This document shows positions 1-6,146 of a stretch of DNA of 6,147 bases, piece after piece (position 1 is the stretch's first letter; each line of letters begins with the position of its first letter). Source of the DNA: JBKBXU01 sp046313675 (lineage in GTDB: Bacteria; Bacteroidota; Bacteroidia; Cytophagales; Cytophagaceae); assembly GCA_046313675.1 (NCBI GenBank), contig JBKBXU010000283.1, forward strand, positions 1 through 6,147, in the 5' to 3' direction. The position numbers were made by a program, and so were the translations under genes. Below the pieces are notes generated by a model. That model worked only from the letters and a program-made list of their open reading frames with translations. It did no database searches and had not been told where the DNA came from.

Positions 1-1
1 G

Positions 2-220
2 GTAAAAGAAATCAGGATAAAAGAACCAGATAAACCTTTTATAGATGAAAAACCGGCTTATTCTGAACATAAAAAACCTATTACAGAACAAGTAATACCT
101 CAGGATAGTATTATAAAAACAAAAGAAAACGAGGTAATCATTAAAAACAATAAGGATGTTATCTTTCAAAAGAACCGTGAAGAACTTGAGCGTAAAGCCT
201 TGGAAAGATACTCTAAATAA
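2..220 (+). CDS. C-terminal end of an unrecognised, highly charged protein (5' end outside window)
   Basis: An open frame enters from the left edge and ends at TAA (218-220), leaving 72 residues. I do not recognise it. The visible part is dominated by Lys and Glu with few hydrophobic residues, no membrane segment and no cysteine. It looks like a disordered, charged tail that ends in a short amphipathic stretch (NREELERKALERYSK) which could be helical. The frame is supported by staying open across the whole available length with sensible Bacteroidota-like codon use. The TAA is followed at once by an in-frame TGA (221-223). The potassium channel begins 30 nt downstream on the same strand, so the two may share a transcript. 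Function cannot be assigned from this fragment. Confidence 0.6.
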   Translation, partial: VKEIRIKEPDKPFIDEKPAYSEHKKPITEQVIPQDSIIKTKENEVIIKNNKDVIFQKNREELERKALERYSK

Positions 221-250
221 TGACCCAAAGATACTATTAGCGTCTGCAGA

Positions 251-1048
251 ATGACATTTAAACGTAAAATTTTTCACATACTTGAGGAAGCCGATTCCAA
301 GGATTCCCTTAGCTGGTATTTTGATTTATTTCTAATCATATTAATTGCGTTAAATATTCTAGCGGTAATTTTTGAAACCGTTGATTCTATTTATCTGCCT
401 TTTAAAACCCTGTTTGATGGATTTGAAATGTTTTCTGTTATTTTTTTCTCCATAGAATATCTGCTCAGGGTTTGGGTAATAACAGAAAGCCCAAAATATA
501 AAAAACCTGTTGCTGGGCGTCTTGGCTATATGTCTTCCTTTTTAGGCATGGTTGACTTGCTGGCCTTTTTACCATTCTACTTGCCATTCATGGGCATAGA
601 TCTCCGCTTCGTCAGAATTTTGCGAATACTCAGACTTTTCCGCCTGATGAAAGTGACAAGGTACTTTGGCACTTTAAATCTTATATCCAGCGTTATTAGG
701 AGAAAGAGAATTGAACTGGCAATTACAGTAAGTTTTCTTATTTTGATTCTAATATTTGTCTCTTGTCTAATGTATTTTGTGGAACATGAGGCACAACCGG
801 GCGTTTTTACCAGCATACCAACAACCATGTGGTGGGGGGTAGCTACCTTAACTACGGTAGGATATGGTGACATGTACCCTGTTTCCCCTTTAGGACGGTT
901 TTTTGGCGCTATTATATCAATCCTGGGTCTAGGCTTTTTTGCCTTACCTGCGGGTATTCTTTCTTCAGGTTTTGCAGAAGAACTGAAAAGGCAAAAAAAA
1001 AGAAAAAACAAAAGAAAAAAAGATAAATGCCCGACCTGTGGTAAATAA
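251..1048 (+). CDS. Voltage-gated potassium channel (six-transmembrane, Ion_trans family)
   Basis: Inner-membrane subunit of a tetrameric, voltage-gated K+ channel of the KvAP type, 265 residues, a normal length for compact bacterial Kv channels. Visible layout: S1 about 22-42, S2 about 55-77 (with the EYLLR motif at 69-73), S3 about 95-112 (conserved Asp102), and S4 about 117-135. S4 has positive charges at every third position (R119, R122, R125, R128, R131, K134), so the voltage sensor looks intact. S5 is about 155-177, the pore helix about 188-200, the selectivity filter TTVGYGD is at 201-207, and S6 is about 216-241. The filter makes K+ selectivity very likely. The C-terminus is unusual: a Lys/Arg-rich run (247-259) followed by CPTCGK, half of a zinc-ribbon knuckle. 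There is no RCK/TrkA_N or cyclic-nucleotide domain, so gating is probably by voltage alone. The ATG at 251 fits the family N-terminus, and an in-frame TGA at 221 limits extension. No Shine-Dalgarno sequence is visible. The next gene starts 2 nt after the stop. Confidence 0.95.
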   Translation: MTFKRKIFHILEEADSKDSLSWYFDLFLIILIALNILAVIFETVDSIYLPFKTLFDGFEMFSVIFFSIEYLLRVWVITESPKYKKPVAGRLGYMSSFLGMVDLLAFLPFYLPFMGIDLRFVRILRILRLFRLMKVTRYFGTLNLISSVIRRKRIELAITVSFLILILIFVSCLMYFVEHEAQPGVFTSIPTTMWWGVATLTTVGYGDMYPVSPLGRFFGAIISILGLGFFALPAGILSSGFAEELKRQKKRKNKRKKDKCPTCGK

Positions 1049-1050
1049 CT

Positions 1051-1818
1051 ATGTTTTTTATTCTATCTAAAATCCTGTTTCATCTATTAATGCCCATTGT
1101 CCTTTTAACCCTATTGCTAATACTAATTCTATGGTTAAAAGACAAAAGAAAGAAAAGAAAGGCCTTACTTATAGCCATCATCGCCTTCATCCTTTTAGGC
1201 AATGATTTTATAGTAAATGAAGCTTTACTTTTATGGGAACATCCGCCAAGGTTATTTAAAGAAGTTACAGATGATTACGATGCAGCCATAGTGTTAAGTG
1301 GAGTTACAAACATATATAAAAGCCCAAAAGACCGGATCCATATGAACAAAGGTGCCGACAGGGTATTGCATGCGGCAAGGCTGTACAAACTGGGCAAAGT
1401 TCGAAAAATAATCATCAGTGGGGGATCAGGAAGTATTACCCAAAAAGATGCATCCGAGTCGCAGCAACTGTATGAAACTTTTCTTCTTTGTGGAGTCCCC
1501 CATGAAGACATAATTCTGGAAGCAAAATCAAGGAACACGTATGAAAATGCATTATTCACAACAGAACTGATAAAAGAAAAAGATTTAGGTAAAAAACATA
1601 TCCTGGTTACTTCTTCATTTCATATGAGGCGTTCAGAAGCTTGCTTTAATAAAGCAGGGCTTTACCCGGATACTTTTCCTGTTGACTATTACAGTCATGA
1701 CAGGATGTACACCCCTGATGTATTAATAATACCAAATGAAGGAAGCATGCAAAAGTGGCGTTTACTGATACATGAAATAATTGGTTACATCACCTATAAA
1801 GTTGCAGGTTATGCTTGA
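1051..1818 (+). CDS. Membrane-anchored DUF218 family protein (YdcF/SanA/ElyC-like)
   Basis: 255 residues. Two N-terminal hydrophobic segments (about 7-29 and 38-50) flank a basic loop (KDKRKKRK, 30-37). A DUF218 domain follows from about residue 76. Landmarks of the family: the opening strand with the LSG turn (82-84), GADR (101-104), the IISGG turn (121-125), SESQQ (135-139), SRNTYENA (160-167), the SSFHMRRS segment (188-195) and a C-terminal HEIIGY (241-246). The fold is Rossmann-like with a polar pocket. Characterised relatives (E. coli SanA, ElyC, YdcF) are linked to envelope barrier function, peptidoglycan/enterobacterial common antigen metabolism or nucleotide-cofactor binding, but the reaction is not settled. 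The charge pattern suggests that the basic loop is cytoplasmic and the DUF218 domain lies outside the inner membrane, which is inference. The start is 2 nt after the channel stop, implying translational coupling. The stop lies 2 nt from the stop of the convergent dehydrogenase gene. Confidence 0.88.
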   Translation: MFFILSKILFHLLMPIVLLTLLLILILWLKDKRKKRKALLIAIIAFILLGNDFIVNEALLLWEHPPRLFKEVTDDYDAAIVLSGVTNIYKSPKDRIHMNKGADRVLHAARLYKLGKVRKIIISGGSGSITQKDASESQQLYETFLLCGVPHEDIILEAKSRNTYENALFTTELIKEKDLGKKHILVTSSFHMRRSEACFNKAGLYPDTFPVDYYSHDRMYTPDVLIIPNEGSMQKWRLLIHEIIGYITYKVAGYA

Positions 1819-1820
1819 AA

Positions 1821-3185
1821 TTACTTGACCCAAATGGTTTTTGCATTAACGAATTCTTTGATACCAAGTTCAGATAATTCTCTGCCATAGCCGGATTTTT
1901 TTATTCCCCCAAAAGGAAGTCGGGGATCTGATTTAACAATACCGTTTATAAATACAGCTCCGGCATCTATTTTCCTGCTTAAAGCTATCGCTCTGGGAAT
2001 ATTTTCCGTCCATAAAGAAGACCCTAAGCCGTACCTGGAATCATTTCCTACGATAATTGCCTCATTTTCATCTTTAACTTTAATAAACGAAAAAACCGGG
2101 CCAAACAATTCTTCATCATAAGCAGGCGTGCCTGGTTTAACATTCGTAAGAATAGCTGGATTTACATAGCTACCGGGAAGGTTTGGACGCCCTCCCCCCC
2201 ATTCTAGTACCGCACCGTTAGATATACTGGTATTAACCTGGCGAATCAACGATTGAGCAAGATCTTCTCTGGCCATAGGGCCAAGATTCGTTTTTTCATC
2301 AGTTGGGTCACCCGGAATGTAGTTAGAAGCTTTTTCCATTACCAGGGAGAGGAATTTATCATAAACCGAATCAACAACTATAAAACGCTTCGCAGCGATG
2401 CAACTCTGTCCACAATTTTGTAACCTGGACTTTACTGCTACATCAGAAGCCAATTGAAGATCAGCATCCTCAAGAACAATAAAAGCATCACTACCACCTA
2501 ATTCAAGGACAGCTTTTTTTATATATTTTCCAGCAATTTGTGCAACCTGAGAGCCTGCATATTCACTCCCTGTCAAAGAAACAGCTTTAACCTTATCACT
2601 TTTTAATAAATATTCCGTAGTTTCATTATCAATCAAAACGCTTTGAAATACATTGTCAGGAAAACCTGAATTCTTGAAAATTTCTTCTATTGCGAGGGCA
2701 CATTGAGGGACATTAGAGGCATGTTTTAATATTGCGGTATTTCCGGCCATTAAGGTAGGTGCTGCAAATCGAAATACCTGCCAGAAAGGAAAATTCCAAG
2801 GCATAATGGCTAATATAATTCCTAAAGGCTCATGTGATATAAAACTTTCGGTTGCATCACTCTCCCTGTATTCATCCTTAAGGAAATCCTGAGCCATGAC
2901 AGCATAATATTCACAAACCCATGCACATTTTTCAACCTCTGCAAGGGCTTCCGAAATAGGTTTCCCCATTTCTGAAACTATAATCTTAGCCAATGATGTT
3001 TTATATTCCGTCAAATATTCAGAACATTTAAGCATACATTGCCTTCGGCTATTGAAACCCATTGACCTCCACTCAAAGAAAGCCTCTTCACCTTGCATTA
3101 GTACAATATCCAATGCAGCAGAACCATAATTTGAATACTCTTTCAAAAGGGCATTCGTATGAGGATTAATTGACTTTATAGACAT
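1821..3185 (-). CDS. Succinate-semialdehyde dehydrogenase-type aldehyde dehydrogenase (Sad/YneI-like)
   Basis: Cytoplasmic ALDH-superfamily enzyme of 454 residues that oxidises an aldehyde, most likely succinate semialdehyde, to the acid with NAD(P)+. Catalytic features are complete: PWNFPFWQ (129-136) with oxyanion Asn131, cofactor-site Lys154, TGS (205-207), the general base Glu228 in LELGGSDAF, the nucleophile Cys262 in NCGQSCIAAKR, Glu359 in EELFGPV, and LPFGGIKKSGYGRE (423-436). The length and the QNCGQSCIAAKRFIV wording match the short Sad/YneI-like branch rather than the roughly 480-residue GabD branch. Substrate identity is inference; other short-chain semialdehydes are possible. The residue three after Lys154 is Ser157 instead of the Glu typical of strictly NAD-dependent ALDHs, so NADP or dual use is possible. 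No GABA aminotransferase gene is in view. Met1 at 3185 is well placed for the family N-terminus. The gene begins about 20 nt after the GH3 gene's terminator, so it probably has its own promoter. A G7 run lies in codons 329-331. Confidence 0.93.
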   Translation of the reverse strand: MSIKSINPHTNALLKEYSNYGSAALDIVLMQGEEAFFEWRSMGFNSRRQCMLKCSEYLTEYKTSLAKIIVSEMGKPISEALAEVEKCAWVCEYYAVMAQDFLKDEYRESDATESFISHEPLGIILAIMPWNFPFWQVFRFAAPTLMAGNTAILKHASNVPQCALAIEEIFKNSGFPDNVFQSVLIDNETTEYLLKSDKVKAVSLTGSEYAGSQVAQIAGKYIKKAVLELGGSDAFIVLEDADLQLASDVAVKSRLQNCGQSCIAAKRFIVVDSVYDKFLSLVMEKASNYIPGDPTDEKTNLGPMAREDLAQSLIRQVNTSISNGAVLEWGGGRPNLPGSYVNPAILTNVKPGTPAYDEELFGPVFSFIKVKDENEAIIVGNDSRYGLGSSLWTENIPRAIALSRKIDAGAVFINGIVKSDPRLPFGGIKKSGYGRELSELGIKEFVNAKTIWVK

Positions 3186-3189
3186 ACCT

Positions 3190-3220
3190 GAAATTTAAAT
3201 AGAAATAAAAAAAAAGCAAC
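3190..3220 (-). promoter_or_regulatory. Possible Bacteroidota-type promoter of the aldehyde dehydrogenase gene
   Basis: On the minus strand, GTTG (3220-3217) and TAAATTTC (3197-3190) resemble the Bacteroidota -33 (TTTG) and -7 (TAnnTTTG) boxes with one mismatch each, 19 nt apart. The -33 box would lie inside the arm of the upstream terminator. The -7 box ends 4 nt before the ATG, so the transcript would be almost leaderless. The AT-rich background makes chance matches easy; this is a weak call. Confidence 0.2.
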
Positions 3221-3239
3221 CGTTTCCGGTTGCTTTTTT
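3207..3239 (-). terminator. Rho-independent terminator of the GH3 beta-glucosidase gene
   Basis: A perfect 7-bp GC-rich stem (GCAACCG, 3216-3222, with CGGTTGC, 3227-3233) closes a 4-nt loop. It is flanked by nine A on the left (3207-3215) and six T on the right (3234-3239), which can extend the stem by A-T pairs. Read on the minus strand, the stem is followed by nine T, 24 nt after the GH3 stop codon, the standard layout of an intrinsic terminator. Its symmetry means it could act on either strand, but no plus-strand gene runs into it. Confidence 0.88.
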
Positions 3240-3262
3240 AAACAGGTAATAAAATTTATTGT

Positions 3263-5605
3263 TTATCCTTCGTATGCTACTGTAGTTGACAAATTAGAGA
3301 TATGGAACTCAATTTCTCCAGGCTCAATAACAAACGTTTTGCTATCAACGCCTATGAATTTAAGGTCGTCTCTGCTAATTTCAAAAGTTACAGTTTTTGT
3401 TTCACCCGGCTTAAGGTCAATTTTGGTAAATTTCCTTAATCTTCTGTAGCTAGGAACAACGGAAGCATATAATGTTCTGCTGTAAAGTTCAACCGCTTCT
3501 TTACCGGCTACTTTTCCTGTATTCTTTACGTCCACAGAAACTTTAATTTTATTGCCGCCTTTCAATTTAGCTGAACTTGTTTTGATATTGCTGTATTCAA
3601 ATGTAGTATAGCTTAATCCAAAACCAAATGGCCACTGTGGCTTATATCCACCTTCTCCCATTTTACCAGGAGCAAGTTCTGTAACCCTGTCACTAAATGT
3701 GTGATCATAAGTAAGAATATCTCCGGAGAATTGTGGATAGGTAAATGGAAGCTTACCATTCGGGTTGTAATCACCAAATAACACATCAGCTATAGCAGGC
3801 CCACCTTGGCTTCCGGGAATGTAAGCCATAACAATACCTTTTGCACCACCTTCGATGTTTCTGATAATTCTTGGTCTGCCTTCAGTTATTACAAGTATTA
3901 CAGGTTTACCTGTTTCAATCATCGCATTAACTAACCTTTGCTGAACTTCAGGAAGATCAAGGTCGTCAATTACCCCTGGTGATTCTGCATAAGCATCTTC
4001 ACCGATACATACTACTATGTAATCAACGTTTTCGCTTTTAGCTTTCTCAGCAGTTTGTTTGATATCAAAATCCCTTTTCTCAAAACGGGATCCTTTTGTA
4101 AACACGACATTTTTTTCACCAACTTTATCTCTGATAGCATCCACAATTGTTCTATTGCTTTTCGGATACCATTTATCTTCAGTTCCCTGCCATGTGTATG
4201 ACCAGGCACCATTTAAGCTGGAATGAGAGTTAGCACCAGGACCGGTAACCAACACTTTTTTGCCTTTAGCCAAAGGAAGGATGTTATCCTGATTTTTCAA
4301 TAAAGTAATGGATTCCCTTGCAGCCTCAAGTGCAGCTTTCTTGTAATCAGGTGAGCCAAATTGCTTTACAGCTTCAGGCTCCAAATAAGCATTTTCAAAT
4401 AGACCTACCTGGAACTTAAGGGTAAGGATCCTACCTACTGCTTCATCAATCCTTGACATTGGAACTTCTTTTTCTTTTACAAGTTCTACCAATAATTCAA
4501 AGAAAGAAAAATCATGAGGAACCATACTCATGTCAACACCAGCCATTACACCCATTTTAACTGCTTCTTTAGGAGTACGGGCAACTTTATGTTTTGTATG
4601 AAGCCTGATAATATCTTCCCAGTCAGAAACAGCCAAACCTTTAAAGCCTAGTTCATCTCTTAAAATTGTAGTTAATAAATAATGGTTTCCATGAACAGGT
4701 ATACCATTAATATCTCCAGAGTTAATCATGATGGTATGAGAACCAGCATCAACAGCTGCTTTGAAAGGAGGAAGGAAAATCTCCCTTAGTTGTCTCTCCG
4801 GAATATAAGAAGGTGTTCTATCTTTTCCACTTCTTGGTGCTGAATAGCCAATGTAGTGTTTCATACAAGAGGCAACACGGTCAATTCTATTAAGATTACC
4901 ATCACCTTCCATACCTTTGATGGAAGCAACCCCCATCTCAGTAACTAAATAAACATCTTCACCATACGTTTCACCAAATCTTGGCCAAAGTGGTTGTCTT
5001 CCTACATCAAGTACAGGGGCAAAATTCCATCTAATTCCGGAAGCCCTGGTTTCTTTGGCCGTGATTTCACCTGCCAATCTTGAAAGTTCCGGATTCCTTG
5101 TTGCTCCAATACCAATGTTTTGAGGGAAAAGAGTAGATTCAAGGGTGAACGTAACACCATGAATCGCATCTATACCATATACTACAGGTATTTTATTAGG
5201 AGTATTAACCGTAGCCTCATCCTGAATAGCTTTAATTATTTTTTCCCATGTTTTAAGATCATAGGCATGATTAATAGCATTCAATACAGAACCTACCTTG
5301 TAATCCACAATAGCTTTTTTAAGAAGCTCAGGATCAATAGTACCATCCATGTTACCATAACCACCTTTTAACATCACATTAAGGTTTACCTGGGTCATTT
5401 GACCCACTTTTTCCTCAACAGACATTTTGGATAGAAGATCCTTTACGCGCTTGTCAATTTCTGCATCAGAAAGAGCAGGTTTAGCGGCAGGAGCTGAAGC
5501 AGCTTTATCTTTTCCCTTTTTTTGTGCAAAAGAGGTTGAAAAAACAAACACAGCCATAACTAAGGTACATACCAATACCTTGTTCAATAAGCTAATTTTT
5601 TCCAT
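3263..5605 (-). CDS. Secreted GH3 beta-glucosidase (BglX/BoGH3B-like)
   Basis: 780-residue retaining beta-glucosidase that removes glucose from the non-reducing end of beta-glucan oligosaccharides. Residues 1-27 form a Sec signal peptide (Lys3, Lys9, hydrophobic core 10-22, cleavage expected after SFA-27). No lipobox is seen, so it is probably soluble in the periplasm or exported. A Lys/Ala/Pro-rich linker (28-44) follows. The GH3 N-terminal barrel spans about 48-400 with YGIDAIHG (143-150), FAPVLDVGR (195-203), Arg209, KHYIGY (249-254), SGKDRTP (259-265) and the nucleophile Asp328 in VSDWE. The GH3 C-terminal alpha/beta domain is about 430-665; Glu541 in EDAYAESPG sits where barley ExoI has its acid/base. 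A fibronectin-III-like domain (about 685-775) closes the protein. Length and order are complete for the family. The SGKDRTP wording resembles, from memory, Bacteroides ovatus xyloglucan-locus enzymes; exact linkage preference cannot be read. It follows a carbohydrate-binding-like gene on the same strand but is separated from it by a hairpin. Confidence 0.95.
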   Translation of the reverse strand: MEKISLLNKVLVCTLVMAVFVFSTSFAQKKGKDKAASAPAAKPALSDAEIDKRVKDLLSKMSVEEKVGQMTQVNLNVMLKGGYGNMDGTIDPELLKKAIVDYKVGSVLNAINHAYDLKTWEKIIKAIQDEATVNTPNKIPVVYGIDAIHGVTFTLESTLFPQNIGIGATRNPELSRLAGEITAKETRASGIRWNFAPVLDVGRQPLWPRFGETYGEDVYLVTEMGVASIKGMEGDGNLNRIDRVASCMKHYIGYSAPRSGKDRTPSYIPERQLREIFLPPFKAAVDAGSHTIMINSGDINGIPVHGNHYLLTTILRDELGFKGLAVSDWEDIIRLHTKHKVARTPKEAVKMGVMAGVDMSMVPHDFSFFELLVELVKEKEVPMSRIDEAVGRILTLKFQVGLFENAYLEPEAVKQFGSPDYKKAALEAARESITLLKNQDNILPLAKGKKVLVTGPGANSHSSLNGAWSYTWQGTEDKWYPKSNRTIVDAIRDKVGEKNVVFTKGSRFEKRDFDIKQTAEKAKSENVDYIVVCIGEDAYAESPGVIDDLDLPEVQQRLVNAMIETGKPVILVITEGRPRIIRNIEGGAKGIVMAYIPGSQGGPAIADVLFGDYNPNGKLPFTYPQFSGDILTYDHTFSDRVTELAPGKMGEGGYKPQWPFGFGLSYTTFEYSNIKTSSAKLKGGNKIKVSVDVKNTGKVAGKEAVELYSRTLYASVVPSYRRLRKFTKIDLKPGETKTVTFEISRDDLKFIGVDSKTFVIEPGEIEFHISNLSTTVAYEG
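5525..5605 (-). other. Sec signal peptide of the GH3 enzyme
   Basis: Encodes residues 1-27: positively charged start (MEKISLLNK), hydrophobic core (VLVCTLVMAVFVF) and a small-residue cleavage site STSFA before QKKGK. Cys13 lies inside the core and is preceded by Val, so it does not form a lipoprotein signal. This shows the enzyme is exported across the inner membrane. Confidence 0.85.
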
Positions 5606-5612
5606 AATTCAT

Positions 5613-5645
5613 TTAAAATAGGAAAGGCTATAATATAAACACAAA
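5613..5645 (-). promoter_or_regulatory. Possible Bacteroidota-type promoter of the GH3 gene
   Basis: On the minus strand, TTTG (5645-5642) is followed after 21 nt by TATTTTAA (5620-5613), a partial match to TAnnTTTG. The ATG follows 7 nt later. The -33 box coincides with the T tract of the upstream terminator. No Shine-Dalgarno sequence is present. The match is partial and the region is very AT-rich, so confidence is low. Confidence 0.2.
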
Positions 5646-5674
5646 AAGAGGGTCTAATAATATCAGACCCTCTT
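5641..5674 (-). terminator. Rho-independent terminator after the carbohydrate-binding-like gene
   Basis: A perfect 10-bp inverted repeat (AAGAGGGTCT, 5646-5655, with AGACCCTCTT, 5665-5674) encloses a 9-nt AT-rich loop. Read on the minus strand it begins 14 nt after the upstream stop codon and runs into TTTTTGTGTT, a usable U tract. It lies between the upstream gene and the GH3 gene and should reduce cotranscription. Confidence 0.82.
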
Positions 5675-5687
5675 CATTCAAATTAAA

Positions 5688-6146
5688 TTATTTTTTATCA
5701 GCAGGAATTGCAGAAACAGGAACTGCTTCAACATCATCGATAAAGATTGTTCCTGAGAAAGGCTTCATACCTGGATTAATAAATATTAGCAATTCAACAA
5801 TTTCTACAGGATCTACTTCCTGAACATCCGGATAAGACTGCTTCCAGGTATTAGTAAAATCGAAGTAGTACTCCTTAAATTCGTTACCAGCCTCTACTTT
5901 TTTAATAATAGGCTTATCATTGTTAACGTTTCCGTCATAATCTTTTAGGTTAATTCTTAACTTAAGTTCTGTATCAGACTTAACTTTAAGTTTAAGAACA
6001 GGAGTTTTAGTAAAGTCAACGGCATCAAACTGCTTACCGAAGCACTCATACTCTTTACCTACCTCAGTTGCTACAACTTTTAAAGTACCGTTATCTCTTG
6101 ATCTTTTCCATTTTCCATTACCGCTGTCCCACCAGCTCCAGATTTC
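5688..6146 (-). CDS. C-terminal end of a probable carbohydrate-binding (CBM11-like jelly-roll) protein; start outside window
   Basis: An open frame enters from the right edge and ends at TAA (5688-5690), giving 152 residues. The pattern is that of a galactose-binding-like beta-sandwich carbohydrate module. It has an aromatic-rich start (EIWSWWDSGNGKWKR), then alternating strands (TPVLKLKVKSDTELKLRINL), a DYDGN turn, a WKQSYPD segment, a VDPVEIVELLIFIN strand, and the closing GTIFIDDVEAVP typical of such modules. Trp and Tyr residues are available for sugar stacking. I favour a CBM11/CBM4_9-like fold, but this comes from the strand pattern and not from an alignment. The protein ends with a short polar tail (PADKK) and shows no type IX secretion sorting domain. 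The missing N-terminal part may hold a catalytic domain such as a glycanase, or only a binding function. It lies upstream of the GH3 gene, which supports a role in beta-glucan capture or breakdown. Confidence 0.72.
   Translation of the reverse strand, partial: EIWSWWDSGNGKWKRSRDNGTLKVVATEVGKEYECFGKQFDAVDFTKTPVLKLKVKSDTELKLRINLKDYDGNVNNDKPIIKKVEAGNEFKEYYFDFTNTWKQSYPDVQEVDPVEIVELLIFINPGMKPFSGTIFIDDVEAVPVSAIPADKK

Noticed and set aside
834..839. G6 run in the channel gene as a phase-variation tract
   Set aside because: It is forced by Trp-Trp-Gly in the conserved pore helix (TGG TGG GGG), so composition explains it.
577..1011. 144-codon open frame on the minus strand across the potassium channel gene
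   Set aside because: It lies fully antisense to a gene with an unmistakable S4 segment and selectivity filter; the translation is basic with no recognisable domain and reflects the channel's codon pattern.
1275..1559. 94-codon minus-strand open frame inside the DUF218 gene
   Set aside because: Antisense to a conserved coding domain, with no family resemblance, promoter or partner gene.
3207..3239. The palindrome between the GH3 and dehydrogenase genes as an operator or a mobile-element end
   Set aside because: Short GC stem, 4-nt loop and flanking A/T runs are fully explained by an intrinsic terminator; no second copy or target duplication is visible.
4015..4212. 65-codon minus-strand frame inside the GH3 gene
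   Set aside because: Same strand as the GH3 gene but shifted in frame, within its conserved C-terminal domain; no start signal and no recognisable product.
5120..5371. 83-codon plus-strand open frame antisense to the GH3 gene
   Set aside because: Translation is Tyr/Ile/Arg-rich without a domain and sits opposite the conserved YGIDAIHG region, so it is a shadow frame.
5427..5621. 64-codon plus-strand open frame opposite the GH3 signal peptide and linker
   Set aside because: A GGAAAGG in the gap looks like a ribosome site but lies downstream of this frame's start and the Ala-rich translation mirrors the linker on the other strand.
5593..5626. AGGAAAGG on the plus strand (5620-5627) as a Shine-Dalgarno sequence
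   Set aside because: No plus-strand start codon with a meaningful open frame follows at the right distance, and on the minus strand the complement is not a ribosome site.
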